Of a stretch of 64,000 nt of DNA, positions 55,074 to 62,636 are shown one piece after another. The translations under genes and the position numbers were made by a program. How positions within the stretch are numbered: position 1 is the stretch's first letter; every line of letters begins with the position of its first letter. This DNA is from Methanoregulaceae archaeon (GTDB lineage Archaea > Halobacteriota > Methanomicrobia > Methanomicrobiales > Methanospirillaceae): contig JACTVG010000008.1 of NCBI GenBank assembly GCA_015660965.1, positions 1 to 64,000 of the forward strand, given 5' to 3'. The notes under the pieces are model-generated. The model was not told the origin of the DNA and searched no databases. It saw nothing but the letters and a program-made list of their open reading frames with translations.

Positions 55074-56309
55074 ATGCGTGAGTTCATAGAAACGATGCGA
55101 AAGCACGGGCTCCTCATCGATGTACATGAGCCCTGCTCCCCCAATATGCAGACAGCAAAGATGGCGGCAACAACCGACAAGATGCTCTTCTTTCACAATG
55201 TAAACGAGACCCGAGCTGTGATGAACGTGACTGCAACCCGGCAGGCACTCTCCCTTGCGCTTGGGATCGGTGAACACGAAATACTCCCAAAGCTTGTCAA
55301 AGCCACGTATCAAGGCAAGGTTGTCAAAGACGGGAACCTTTCCATGAAAAAACCTAATCTATCCCAAATTCCGGTCATGCACCACTTCCCAAAGGACGCT
55401 GGAAAGTATATCACGGCTGGTATAGTTTTTTCGCAGTATGGTGGTGTCGAGAACGCCTCCATCCACCGCATGCTCGTACTGGATAGCCACCGTGTTGCCG
55501 CACGCCTTGTGGAAGGGAGGCATACATACTTGATGCATGGTCAAGCACTTGCGGATGGTAAAAAGCTACCTATAGCAGTTGCAATCGGAACACATCCTGC
55601 GGTTACATTTGCATGTTGCACACGAGTTCCAGAAGGAAAAGAGCTTTCTTATGCTGCAGAACTTCTCGGAGGGGAAATTACCGTTAAACGGTGTTCAAAC
55701 GGGGTGCTCGTTCCTGAAGCTGAAATTGTCTTCGAAGGATACATCGGTGCCAAACGAACAGACGAGGGGCCATTTGCCGATATTACCGGGCTTTATGATC
55801 CGGTGCGATGCGAACCAGTGATAGAATTCACTGGCATGCACCTCAAACGCGATTTCATCTATCATAGCATCCTGCCCGGGGGCAACGAACATAAGCTACT
55901 GATGGGTGTCCCCTATGAGCCCAAGATCTACAGGGCTGTTGCTGGTGTGACGCAGGTCAGGAACGTTGTCTTGACTAGGGGCGGTTGCGGGTACCTCCAC
56001 GCTGTCATCCAGATCAAAAAGAGCACCGAGGGAGATGCAAAGAACGCGATCATGGCGACATTTGCCGCCCATACCTCACTCAAACATGTCATCGTTGTCG
56101 ATGACGATATCAATCCAGCGGATCCCGAAGACGTGGAGTATGCGATTGCAACACGGGTAAGCGGGGACCGGGACGTCCTGATAATCAGCGGTGTACGAGG
56201 ATCATCGCTAGACCCTTGCCAGCTTGAGGATGGAACCAATGTCAAGGTCGGAATCGATGCGACTATGGTTTTGGGCAGGGAAGCTGATTTCGTGCGGGCA
56301 ACATGGTGA
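55074..56309 (+). CDS. UbiD family decarboxylase (possible anhydromevalonate phosphate decarboxylase)
   Basis: A 411-residue prenylated-FMN-dependent decarboxylase. ENASIHRMLVLDSHRVAARL provides the conserved arginine region, EIVFEGYIGAKRTDEGPFAD and GLYD the catalytic glutamates, and KDFIY/KRDFIYHSILPGGNEHKLLM the UbiD core. In archaea a UbiD homologue acts in the modified mevalonate pathway of isoprenoid synthesis, which fits this length. ATG 55074 is chosen over the longer frame (55011). The UbiX partner gene is not in the window. Confidence 0.88.
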   Translation: MREFIETMRKHGLLIDVHEPCSPNMQTAKMAATTDKMLFFHNVNETRAVMNVTATRQALSLALGIGEHEILPKLVKATYQGKVVKDGNLSMKKPNLSQIPVMHHFPKDAGKYITAGIVFSQYGGVENASIHRMLVLDSHRVAARLVEGRHTYLMHGQALADGKKLPIAVAIGTHPAVTFACCTRVPEGKELSYAAELLGGEITVKRCSNGVLVPEAEIVFEGYIGAKRTDEGPFADITGLYDPVRCEPVIEFTGMHLKRDFIYHSILPGGNEHKLLMGVPYEPKIYRAVAGVTQVRNVVLTRGGCGYLHAVIQIKKSTEGDAKNAIMATFAAHTSLKHVIVVDDDINPADPEDVEYAIATRVSGDRDVLIISGVRGSSLDPCQLEDGTNVKVGIDATMVLGREADFVRATW

Positions 56310-56433
56310 ACGTCTATGGAACTTGAACGCGGTTCTTGAACTCACGAGCCCGACCCCGGAATATCGATTTTGATGTCGTTATTTTTGAATAACGGTACTA
56401 GATAAATCCGGGATTCCTTTTCCGGACCATCTG

Positions 56434-56456
56434 TTAGGTGTGGTGTAAAGTGACAC
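56434..56456. repeat. 23-base repeat, copy 1
   Basis: TTAGGTGTGGTGTAAAGTGA plus CAC recurs at 63977-63999 with two differences, same orientation. Possible end of a mobile element. The other bases of 56310-56504 hold no gene. Confidence 0.45.
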
Positions 56457-56504
56457 TGTGACCTTAACCGTAATAACTTTCTCATAAACGCAAAATGATT
56501 ATAC

Positions 56505-56939
56505 ATGACACTGACAACAACAGACAAAGCGAATATCATTATCGTTCGGAAATTTTTCGAGGTCGGACCATCGAAAGGCGACCTAGCAGCTGCCGACGCC
56601 CTTCTCCACCCCGAATTCTCTCTGCACACCCCCTTGCCAACACCCGGGCCCGGGATCGAGGCGATGAACAACGTCATCACAACCTGCCGGGCTGCCTTTC
56701 ACGGCCTGCATGTGACCATTGACGACATCATGGCGGATGGGGATAAGGTGACAGCCCGCTTCACGGCACGGGGCGTGCACAACGGGGAATTTATGGGCCT
56801 TCCACCGACAGGAAAACCGATCACCATGACGGGTATCGAGATTTTCCGCATACAGGAAGGAAAGATCGCTGAGCTGTGGGGCGAGGCGAATCTGATGGGG
56901 TTGATGCAGCAGCTGGGCATTTTGCCCGGTTCGGCATAA
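56505..56939 (+). CDS. SnoaL-like polyketide cyclase family protein
   Basis: A 144-residue ester cyclase-type protein. ARGVHNGEFMGLPPTGKPIT and IFRIQEGKIAELWGEANLMG are hallmarks of the family. It is followed by cupin and small Cys-protein genes in the same direction. It is a distant relative of the gene at 45755. Substrate unknown. Confidence 0.85.
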   Translation: MTLTTTDKANIIIVRKFFEVGPSKGDLAAADALLHPEFSLHTPLPTPGPGIEAMNNVITTCRAAFHGLHVTIDDIMADGDKVTARFTARGVHNGEFMGLPPTGKPITMTGIEIFRIQEGKIAELWGEANLMGLMQQLGILPGSA

Positions 56940-56981
56940 CCAGACTACAATAAGAAGGAAAAATACAGGAGTATAGATAGT

Positions 56982-57347
56982 ATGGTGGAATTCAAACCGG
57001 AACATCCGGATAAACAGGACAAAAAACGTGAGGAACTGTATGCAAAAGTCCTCTCTCTCAAAGATGTAGTTTCCTATCAGGACGGGACCGTTTCGAGCCG
57101 GATGATTGTCAACAAAAAGACTGGGAGTATCACCGTCTTTTCATTTGACGAGAATGAGGGACTCTCCGAGCACAAGTCGCCGTATGACGCGGTGGTTACG
57201 ATCATTGATGGTGAATGTGAGGTCTGGGTTGCTGGTCAGACGTTCCAAATGAAAGAGGGGCAGACCATCATCTTTCCCGCAAACGCTCCCCACGCTCTCA
57301 GCGCCATCACGAAATTCAAGATGATGCTGACCATGATCCGGGAGTAA
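56982..57347 (+). CDS. Cupin domain protein
   Basis: A 121-residue single-cupin protein. GLSEHKSPYDAVVTIIDGEC and GQTIIFPANAPHALSAI are the two cupin motifs; histidines and a glutamate could bind metal. Only 3 bases separate it from the next gene, so the two form an operon. Role unknown, perhaps isomerase or sensor. Confidence 0.85.
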   Translation: MVEFKPEHPDKQDKKREELYAKVLSLKDVVSYQDGTVSSRMIVNKKTGSITVFSFDENEGLSEHKSPYDAVVTIIDGECEVWVAGQTFQMKEGQTIIFPANAPHALSAITKFKMMLTMIRE

Positions 57348-57350
57348 CCA

Positions 57351-57632
57351 ATGGGCGGGGATGATAAGGACGGGTACTACTGCACAATCTGCGGTGGTAT
57401 CCCTCCGGACAAGATTACGACCAGGCGAATCCTCATCGACGGCAAAGAGACGGGGATTGACCAGCTGGACTGGATCATCGATGAGGTAAAAAAACTCAAC
57501 CTGTCTGATACTACGGCAATCGGTGAAGAGCTGATCAAACGCACCCAGAAACTGAACTATGTTCCGACTAAAAAGATCGAAGAGTACAAATCGGCCTTGC
57601 TCATTGAATACCACAAAAAAGTATCTCAATGA
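57351..57632 (+). CDS. Small conserved-looking protein with N-terminal CxxC
   Basis: A 93-residue soluble protein: YYCTICGGIPP gives a CxxC pair, then a charged helix and EELIKRTQKLNYVPTKKIEE near the end. I recall similar short proteins in methanogens without a known function. It follows the cupin gene by 3 bases. Confidence 0.6.
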   Translation: MGGDDKDGYYCTICGGIPPDKITTRRILIDGKETGIDQLDWIIDEVKKLNLSDTTAIGEELIKRTQKLNYVPTKKIEEYKSALLIEYHKKVSQ

Positions 57633-57725
57633 TGACCTTCCTAGCACCCCATCCTGATCCGAGAATGATGGAGATACTCTCCCTATCTAGGGGAACTTTT
57701 GGCTCTGTAGAAAACTTATATTCCC

Positions 57726-58077
57726 CCAATTTCGTCTCTTTAAATGTGCCAAACCAATTTACCATTTAAGTTTGTATGGAGAGACCCAAAATGCCATGGA
57801 CACTGCTAATACTACTATTTCAATGATAATTACAGGAATAACAAGACTTAATGATAAATTTTCAAGCCAATAAAACACTATCAAATTTATAATGGTAAGG
57901 TCTATTGCGATATAGAGGAGTATCCTCGTCGGGAAACTCATCGGAAATGGGAAATTGGGATCTCTCAAAGGTCTGTGTTCAATTGCCATGATATCACTAA
58001 TGAGACTTGCATAACAACTGCCAAAACACTTTTGGAAATCTGGTTCTAAACGAGATTTACGAACGAGAAGAGGTTGG
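57726..58077. repeat. Long dispersed repeat, copy 2 (352 bp)
   Basis: About 95% identical to 7969-8320, direct orientation, nearly 50 kb away. It carries the intact version of the small membrane-protein gene. Confidence 0.9.
57759..57989 (-). CDS. Small two-helix membrane protein (intact copy)
   Basis: A 76-residue protein: polar start MAIEHRPLRDPNFPFPMSFP, then hydrophobic segments at about 22-42 and 46-66, and C-terminal SPYKLKW. Family unknown. The duplicate at 8002-8232 has ACG in place of this ATG. Confidence 0.65.
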   Translation of the reverse strand: MAIEHRPLRDPNFPFPMSFPTRILLYIAIDLTIINLIVFYWLENLSLSLVIPVIIIEIVVLAVSMAFWVSPYKLKW

Positions 58078-58225
58078 AACGAAAAGGGGGGATTTCAATG
58101 TCAATACCAAATGCCCCATAGCAGCACCTTTTCACTCGTAGTTTAATGCTCTTTTCTGAAAATTCCGCTTGTTTCTCTCAACCACAAACCTGTTGACTCC
58201 CCATTTTAGAATTAGCTAAGAGAAC

Positions 58226-58633
58226 ATGGTATGGGAGAGACTTGCAGCACAGTGTAGCGTCATTATATTTATCTTATCGATAGTGGCTGTATGGTTCGTC
58301 ATTCCAAGTGTCTATGCTTCAGATACGGATCATACTCTATTGAATCAGAATGCCGAGGTTGTGCGGCTCCTTAACGTAAGTATTTCTAATATCTCGATCA
58401 CGAATCTTACTATTCCAAGCGACCTTCAGACAACACCAGCACCTATCACGCTCTTCCATTTCGAACACAATCAAACGTCATTATCGGGTCCACGATATAT
58501 GGCATATGGGCCATGGGTTATTGAGTTAAAGATCCAACCTCCACCAGTGTCTTTCATTCTATTAATCGCTATAATTGTTCTCGTTCTTGGCCTATATTGG
58601 GTGTATTCGAAAAAACGCTTAGATAAAAAATGA
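58226..58633 (+). CDS. Exported protein with C-terminal membrane helix
   Basis: A 135-residue protein. A signal-like segment (SVIIFILSIVAVWFVIPS ending VYAS), an extracellular part with several N-x-S/T sites (NVSISNISITNLT) and a C-terminal helix (residues about 108-128) followed by SKKRLDKK. Likely a small surface protein. No family recognised. Confidence 0.6.
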   Translation: MVWERLAAQCSVIIFILSIVAVWFVIPSVYASDTDHTLLNQNAEVVRLLNVSISNISITNLTIPSDLQTTPAPITLFHFEHNQTSLSGPRYMAYGPWVIELKIQPPPVSFILLIAIIVLVLGLYWVYSKKRLDKK

Positions 58634-58801
58634 GACTGATCTCAAAAAAGCATTGATGATTTCGATACCCCAATGGCAGAGGTTTGAAATCTCGGTCATG
58701 GCCTAAATCTTTTCAAGTCAAAACCTCTTCTCATTCAATTCAATAAGTTCAATTTTCCATAGCAGCACTCCTTGCCCCGTTTATAGTTATAGCAGTTTTG
58801 T

Positions 58802-59023
58802 CTCTTCGGTAGGTTTTGGGACCTTGACCACAAGCACCCGGAAAACACCGGTGCTCTCATTGTTCTACTCGTTGTGGCAGCAATATTTGGTTTTATTATG
58901 TCCCTCTTTATGCTGATTCCAATCCTTGGATGGATCATTTATCTCTGTCTAATATCGCCACTTGCCCTCTTTGGAGCCCGGTATATTTGTCTTGTCTACG
59001 ACAGTGCCGGACCTGCTGCCTAA
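58802..59023 (+). pseudogene. C-terminal fragment of a DUF4013 protein
   Basis: The frame reads NTGALIVLLVVAAIFGFIMS, then PILGWIIYLCLISPLALFGA and RYICLVYD to a TAA, matching the C-terminus of the intact protein at 52833-53630 in type. No start or N-terminal part is present, so it is a remnant. Confidence 0.65.
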
Positions 59024-59048
59024 AACAATTTCTTTTTTCGTTTTTATC

Positions 59049-59156
59049 TTAACTTATCTTGTTTCTGTAAATGTTGTCGACTCGGTTAAGACCCACTTCG
59101 GGTTCAATTTCATCAAAGTGGCCGGCAGGAAATAATTTTTTTAATTTGGTTTCCGA
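59049..59156 (-). pseudogene. 3' fragment of an unknown gene
   Basis: The minus strand reads SETKLKKLFPAGHFDEIEPE followed by VGLNRVDNIYRNKIS and stop, protein-like but without a beginning. It converges with the DUF4013 fragment; two gene tails survive where both fronts were deleted. Confidence 0.4.
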
Positions 59157-59165
59157 TACCTGTGC

Positions 59166-59990
59166 ATGCGTATTGATAAGTTCAGGTTTTTCCTCGGTAT
59201 CGTTCTTGCAGTCGCAATTGTTTTCTGCGTGGCGGCGGTCTATACCGGTTTTGTAAAACATGTTCCGGCAGCCTCACCGGATCGCGATACCCTCTACCAG
59301 ATCTCGACCATCGATGCGCTGATGCAGGGTGTATATGACGGGAATGGCATGATCGCGGACCTCAAAAAACACGGCGATTTCGGGATCGGGACGTTCGACC
59401 GGCTGGACGGTGAGATGATCATGCTGGATGGCCGGGTCTGGCAGGCAAAAGCCGACGGCACCGTCTCTTTGGCGGCCGACAACCAGACAACGCCGTTTGC
59501 CATGGTCACGTACTTTGACAGCGATATACGGCAGATCACAACGGAGCATGCCATGAACTTTTCAGAGTTCACAACTGCGATGTCGGCACAACTTCCCTCG
59601 CAGAATATGATCTACGCGGTAAAGATCCACGATACTTTCCCGTCGGTTACCGTACGGGCGATCCCGGCGCAGGAAAAGCCGTATCCCACGCTCACCGATG
59701 CGGCAAAGCACCAGAAAATCTTCACGTATACAAACGTCACCGGGACGGTCGTAGGATTCTACATGCCGCCATTCTTAAAAGGTCTCAATGTAGTGGGCTA
59801 CCACCTCCACTTCCTTGCCGATGACCACCAGAGGGGCGGGCATATCCTCGATCTGACCGTGCCTCCGGGAAGCACCGTCCAGTATGACGTGACACCGGAC
59901 TTTACCATGGAGATCCCGACCACCGGGGCGTTTGCCGGTATGAATTTTTCAGCGGACGAGAGTGCAGCGCTTACAGCGGTCGAGCGGTAG
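59166..59990 (+). CDS. budA: Alpha-acetolactate decarboxylase, exported form
   Basis: A 274-residue enzyme converting 2-acetolactate to acetoin. The family core is clear: TIDALMQGVYDGNGMIADLK, GDFGIGTFDRLDGEMIMLDG, and the zinc site GYHLHFLADDHQRGGHILD (H-x-H and GGH). An N-terminal hydrophobic segment (FRFFLGIVLAVAIVFCVAAV) predicts export or membrane anchoring, unlike cytoplasmic bacterial versions. The NapH-like gene follows 72 bases later. Substrate supply by acetolactate synthase is expected, but export makes the role unclear. Confidence 0.9.
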   Translation: MRIDKFRFFLGIVLAVAIVFCVAAVYTGFVKHVPAASPDRDTLYQISTIDALMQGVYDGNGMIADLKKHGDFGIGTFDRLDGEMIMLDGRVWQAKADGTVSLAADNQTTPFAMVTYFDSDIRQITTEHAMNFSEFTTAMSAQLPSQNMIYAVKIHDTFPSVTVRAIPAQEKPYPTLTDAAKHQKIFTYTNVTGTVVGFYMPPFLKGLNVVGYHLHFLADDHQRGGHILDLTVPPGSTVQYDVTPDFTMEIPTTGAFAGMNFSADESAALTAVER

Positions 59991-60062
59991 CTTGCCGGCA
60001 CGGTTATTTATTTTCCCGTAGTGCAGTTATACACATAGTGAAGGATGAAACGGGGTGCGTAG

Positions 60063-60830
60063 TTGGCAGTTGCGGGAATTCCACCGATACTCGGGCTCAT
60101 CTATGTGATCGTCGGTATACCTCTTGTGGCATACCTTTTGCATAAAGGGAAATTTTTTAAGAAAATTGGTATCGCATTTACCCTGATCTCGGTCGTCCTG
60201 GGATTTCTGATATTTGCACCTATGGCTCCGTTTCAGCTTCAGTCCGTTGTTCTGAACGATACTGCGGCTCTTGGTGCACCTGTCGGGGTAGCCATCGGTC
60301 TCTTGATCCTATTCATTCTCATTGTTTTTGTCACAGGACGCATTTTCTGCGGGTACCTCTGCCCTATCGGGGCGGTACAGGAACTTGCTTACCATGTTCC
60401 GGTGAAGAAGGCGATGCCGGTGGAGAAGAACGTCCTCTTTGTCATACGGCTAATTGTTCTTCTGATATTTTTTGCCGCTGCGTTCTTCCTGTCAACGGGG
60501 ATCCTTTCCTATTTCGGGATTATTCAGTTTTTCAACCTTGACATAACCTCAATCTTATTCGTGGTTTTCTTGGTCCTCCTTTTTGTCTCGCTCTCGTTCT
60601 ACCGCCCGTTCTGCCGGATCATCTGCCCCCTCGGTGCCCTGTATTCACTTGCAGCAATGAAGAGTCTTTTCAAATTCCAAAGGTCCGAGGCGTGCACCGA
60701 GTGCAAAAAATGCGAGGCTGAATGCCCGACGAACGAGGCTAAACGGGAAGACGCAAAAGGGGAGTGCTACCTCTGTGGCAGGTGCGTTGAAGTTTGTCCT
60801 GCCGATGCTATCTCGTACTGCCGGAAGTAA
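60063..60830 (+). CDS. NapH/CcoG-like membrane [4Fe-4S] protein
   Basis: A 255-residue electron-transfer membrane protein with about five helices. Cys motifs CGYLCPIGAVQE and CRIICPLGALYS lie at membrane edges, as in NapH and NosR-type proteins. The C-terminus has two 4Fe-4S sites, CTECKKCEAECPTNEA and CYLCGRCVEVCPADA. The TTG start at 60063 is the best candidate with GGGGTG upstream. It may deliver electrons across the membrane to an unknown enzyme. Confidence 0.88.
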   Translation: MAVAGIPPILGLIYVIVGIPLVAYLLHKGKFFKKIGIAFTLISVVLGFLIFAPMAPFQLQSVVLNDTAALGAPVGVAIGLLILFILIVFVTGRIFCGYLCPIGAVQELAYHVPVKKAMPVEKNVLFVIRLIVLLIFFAAAFFLSTGILSYFGIIQFFNLDITSILFVVFLVLLFVSLSFYRPFCRIICPLGALYSLAAMKSLFKFQRSEACTECKKCEAECPTNEAKREDAKGECYLCGRCVEVCPADAISYCRK

Positions 60831-60889
60831 AATGCTGCAGTATAGGTATCGTTCCTATGGTAACTCGTTGCAACCTTTCCTTACACTGA

Positions 60890-61450
60890 TCATTCGATCA
60901 ATACCATACCAAACCGGTTTACTTTGGGGGACTTTTCTGCCATTATCTCTTCATAGTCTTTTTTCAATACCTGGATAGAAAACCCATTGTTCCTTACGGT
61001 GGTGAAAACATCTATCCCGCAAGACTCCATCGAAGGACGTGCATCCCCGGGATACACACACTGTCCTTTTGCACATTGTTCGCATAGCAAACAGGGACCT
61101 TCTCCAAGCGCGAACGCTTTGTAATATCCCGCGAAAAACAGCTCTTTCTCCAGTGTGACAGCAATTTCTGTCGGATGAGTTTTACTCTGGAAGCCCTTTT
61201 TATAATGGATCAGCAACGCATTTTCGTAGCACTTTATCACTTCCCTGGTCTCCAGATAATTAGGGCTGTTCGGCGGGCAACAGAGGCTGGAACCATACAT
61301 ATCACAGCCATAGTGGCATTTCCAGCGAACCCAGGCAGCGGTGACGATGCTATCCGTTTTAATGATCTTGGCATCGTCAGCACCGAGCTTCTTCGCACGA
61401 TCTATGAATTTCCCATATTTTTCCATAACAATTCTCTTCATACTTTCCAT
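60890..61450 (-). CDS. DUF2284 metal-binding protein
   Basis: A 186-residue Cys-rich protein: RWKCHYGCDMYGSSLCCPPN and GPCLLCEQCAKGQCVYPGDA, with MESCGIDVF, are the DUF2284 landmarks, probably an Fe-S cluster or metal site. The start ATG 61450 is chosen (GGATCA upstream). Convergent with the NapH-like gene. Function unknown. Confidence 0.88.
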   Translation of the reverse strand: MESMKRIVMEKYGKFIDRAKKLGADDAKIIKTDSIVTAAWVRWKCHYGCDMYGSSLCCPPNSPNYLETREVIKCYENALLIHYKKGFQSKTHPTEIAVTLEKELFFAGYYKAFALGEGPCLLCEQCAKGQCVYPGDARPSMESCGIDVFTTVRNNGFSIQVLKKDYEEIMAEKSPKVNRFGMVLIE

Positions 61451-61543
61451 TATGATCCAGGTAAAAAATAGATTATTTCTTCTGATTTTGGGATGACCAG
61501 CGTTGGCGATTTCCCATCCCGGTTGCAAGGTTCGGGTTCTGAA

Positions 61544-61632
61544 TCTTGCAGCGGTTTAGGTATCGCTCCCATGGTGCTCTTAGAGATTACCTAAACTATC
61601 GTTGTATTCTGTTATGATTATAGTGATTCAAT
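61544..61632 (-). repeat. LigB dioxygenase gene 5' end, remnant copy 1
   Basis: Direct repeat of 62335-62429; 71 bases (61562-61632) differ at one position. On the minus strand it is the promoter and first codons of a gene like the dioxygenase at 44821-45639, cut after about 10 codons. It forms the left border of the toxin-antitoxin segment. Confidence 0.75.
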
Positions 61633-61717
61633 GATTTTTTGTCCGTTGGTAACTTCATCCCCGCATCACCATGCATACACCAGTAGCCTGATAAGATCAT
61701 CAGTACTACTTGTATAT

Positions 61718-61948
61718 ATGGAGACCATTCCCATCAGGATCCGGAAAGAGACCAAAGACGGGCTCATGAAATTCCGGGTGCACCCGCGTGAGACCTATGA
61801 TGAAGTCATTGCCCGCCTCATGTCCTCCCAGACCGACCAGGATCCCATCAGCGAAGACACCCTCAAGGCGATTGAGGACGGTCTCTCTGACATCCGAAAG
61901 AAGAAGACTCGTGAGCTCAACGAATTCTGCGATGATCATGTGATCTGA
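61718..61948 (+). CDS. Antitoxin of a RelE-type pair
   Basis: A 76-residue protein with N-terminal strand METIPIRIRKETKDGLMKFR, then a long helical tail, like the DUF7557/RHH-type antitoxins of archaea. Its stop codon touches the toxin start (61948/61949), so the two are coupled. It likely binds DNA and represses the operon. Confidence 0.75.
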   Translation: METIPIRIRKETKDGLMKFRVHPRETYDEVIARLMSSQTDQDPISEDTLKAIEDGLSDIRKKKTRELNEFCDDHVI

Positions 61949-62218
61949 ATGTATACGGTCCATCTTACACGACGGGCACAGAAAGATCTCCTTGATCTCC
62001 CAAAGACACAGGCACACCGTATCCGCACAGCCTTAAACGATCTCGCCCAGGAGACTGAACCGTGGCTGCTCGTAAAAAAACTCCAGGGCCATGAAGAAGT
62101 CCCGCTTTATTCCTGCCGGGTCGGCCAGTACCGGATTATCCTGACCATCGATCACGGACATCTCGTAATCTTCGTCATTACGATCGAGCACCGCCGTTCC
62201 GTGTACCGTCATATTTAG
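61949..62218 (+). CDS. RelE/ParE family toxin
   Basis: An 89-residue toxin that probably cleaves mRNA on the ribosome. YTVHLTRRAQKDLLDLPKTQ, VKKLQGHEEVPLYSCRVGQY and RIILTIDHGHLVIFVITIEH are the RelE landmarks; the C-terminal HRRSVYRHI supplies the usual basic residues. Directly follows the antitoxin. Confidence 0.88.
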   Translation: MYTVHLTRRAQKDLLDLPKTQAHRIRTALNDLAQETEPWLLVKKLQGHEEVPLYSCRVGQYRIILTIDHGHLVIFVITIEHRRSVYRHI

Positions 62219-62305
62219 GCCGGAAACCGTTATGCTGCAATCGCCCGTGCAATCATGTCAACAGTTCCATCCGTTTTAATCGCATACTTGGAATAATATA
62301 CCCGA

Positions 62306-62429
62306 TAAACAGTACCGGCATCCGTTGTTCAGGAACTGAATCTTGCTTTTGTATAGAAATCGCTCCCATCGTGCTCTTAGAGATTACCTAAACTATCGTT
62401 GTATTCTGTTATGATTATAGTGATTCAAT
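62306..62429 (-). pseudogene. LigB dioxygenase gene 5' end, remnant copy 2
   Basis: On the minus strand this reads ISIQKQDSVPEQRMPVLFIG, matching SIPQKNSVPERRMPVLFVG of the intact gene at 45.6 kb, plus its upstream region shared with 61562-61632. The gene body is missing. It forms the right border of the toxin-antitoxin segment. Confidence 0.75.
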
Positions 62430-62450
62430 AATATTCTCTGCTACTAAAAA

Positions 62451-62475
62451 CTACTAATTTGTGCTAGATTAGTAG
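62451..62475. promoter_or_regulatory. Inverted repeat 1 upstream of fic
   Basis: CTACTAAT and ATTAGTAG flank a 9-base spacer containing TGTGC. Same 8-9-8 geometry as the next two sites, with different arms. Confidence 0.45.
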
Positions 62476-62537
62476 TTCGTCCAAAAGGAAATGAAATCGT
62501 GAATTGATAAAATTTCTTCACTGCCATCACAAATTTT

Positions 62538-62562
62538 CTGTAAATTGTGCAAAAATTTACAG
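62538..62562. promoter_or_regulatory. Inverted repeat 2 upstream of fic
   Basis: CTGTAAAT, spacer TGTGCAAAA, ATTTACAG; identical to the site at 62594, whose start lies 56 bases downstream. A probable operator for a dimeric regulator. Confidence 0.65.
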
Positions 62563-62593
62563 TACTTTTATCATGATTGCGATCTAACAGATT

Positions 62594-62618
62594 CTGTAAA
62601 TTGTGCAAAAATTTACAG
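62594..62618. promoter_or_regulatory. Inverted repeat 3 upstream of fic
   Basis: Exact copy of the 62538 site, ending 18 bases before ATG 62637. Binding here would block expression; the Fic protein has its own C-terminal winged helix and may be the regulator. Confidence 0.7.
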
Positions 62619-62636
62619 GAACACTGAGGGGCTGGC

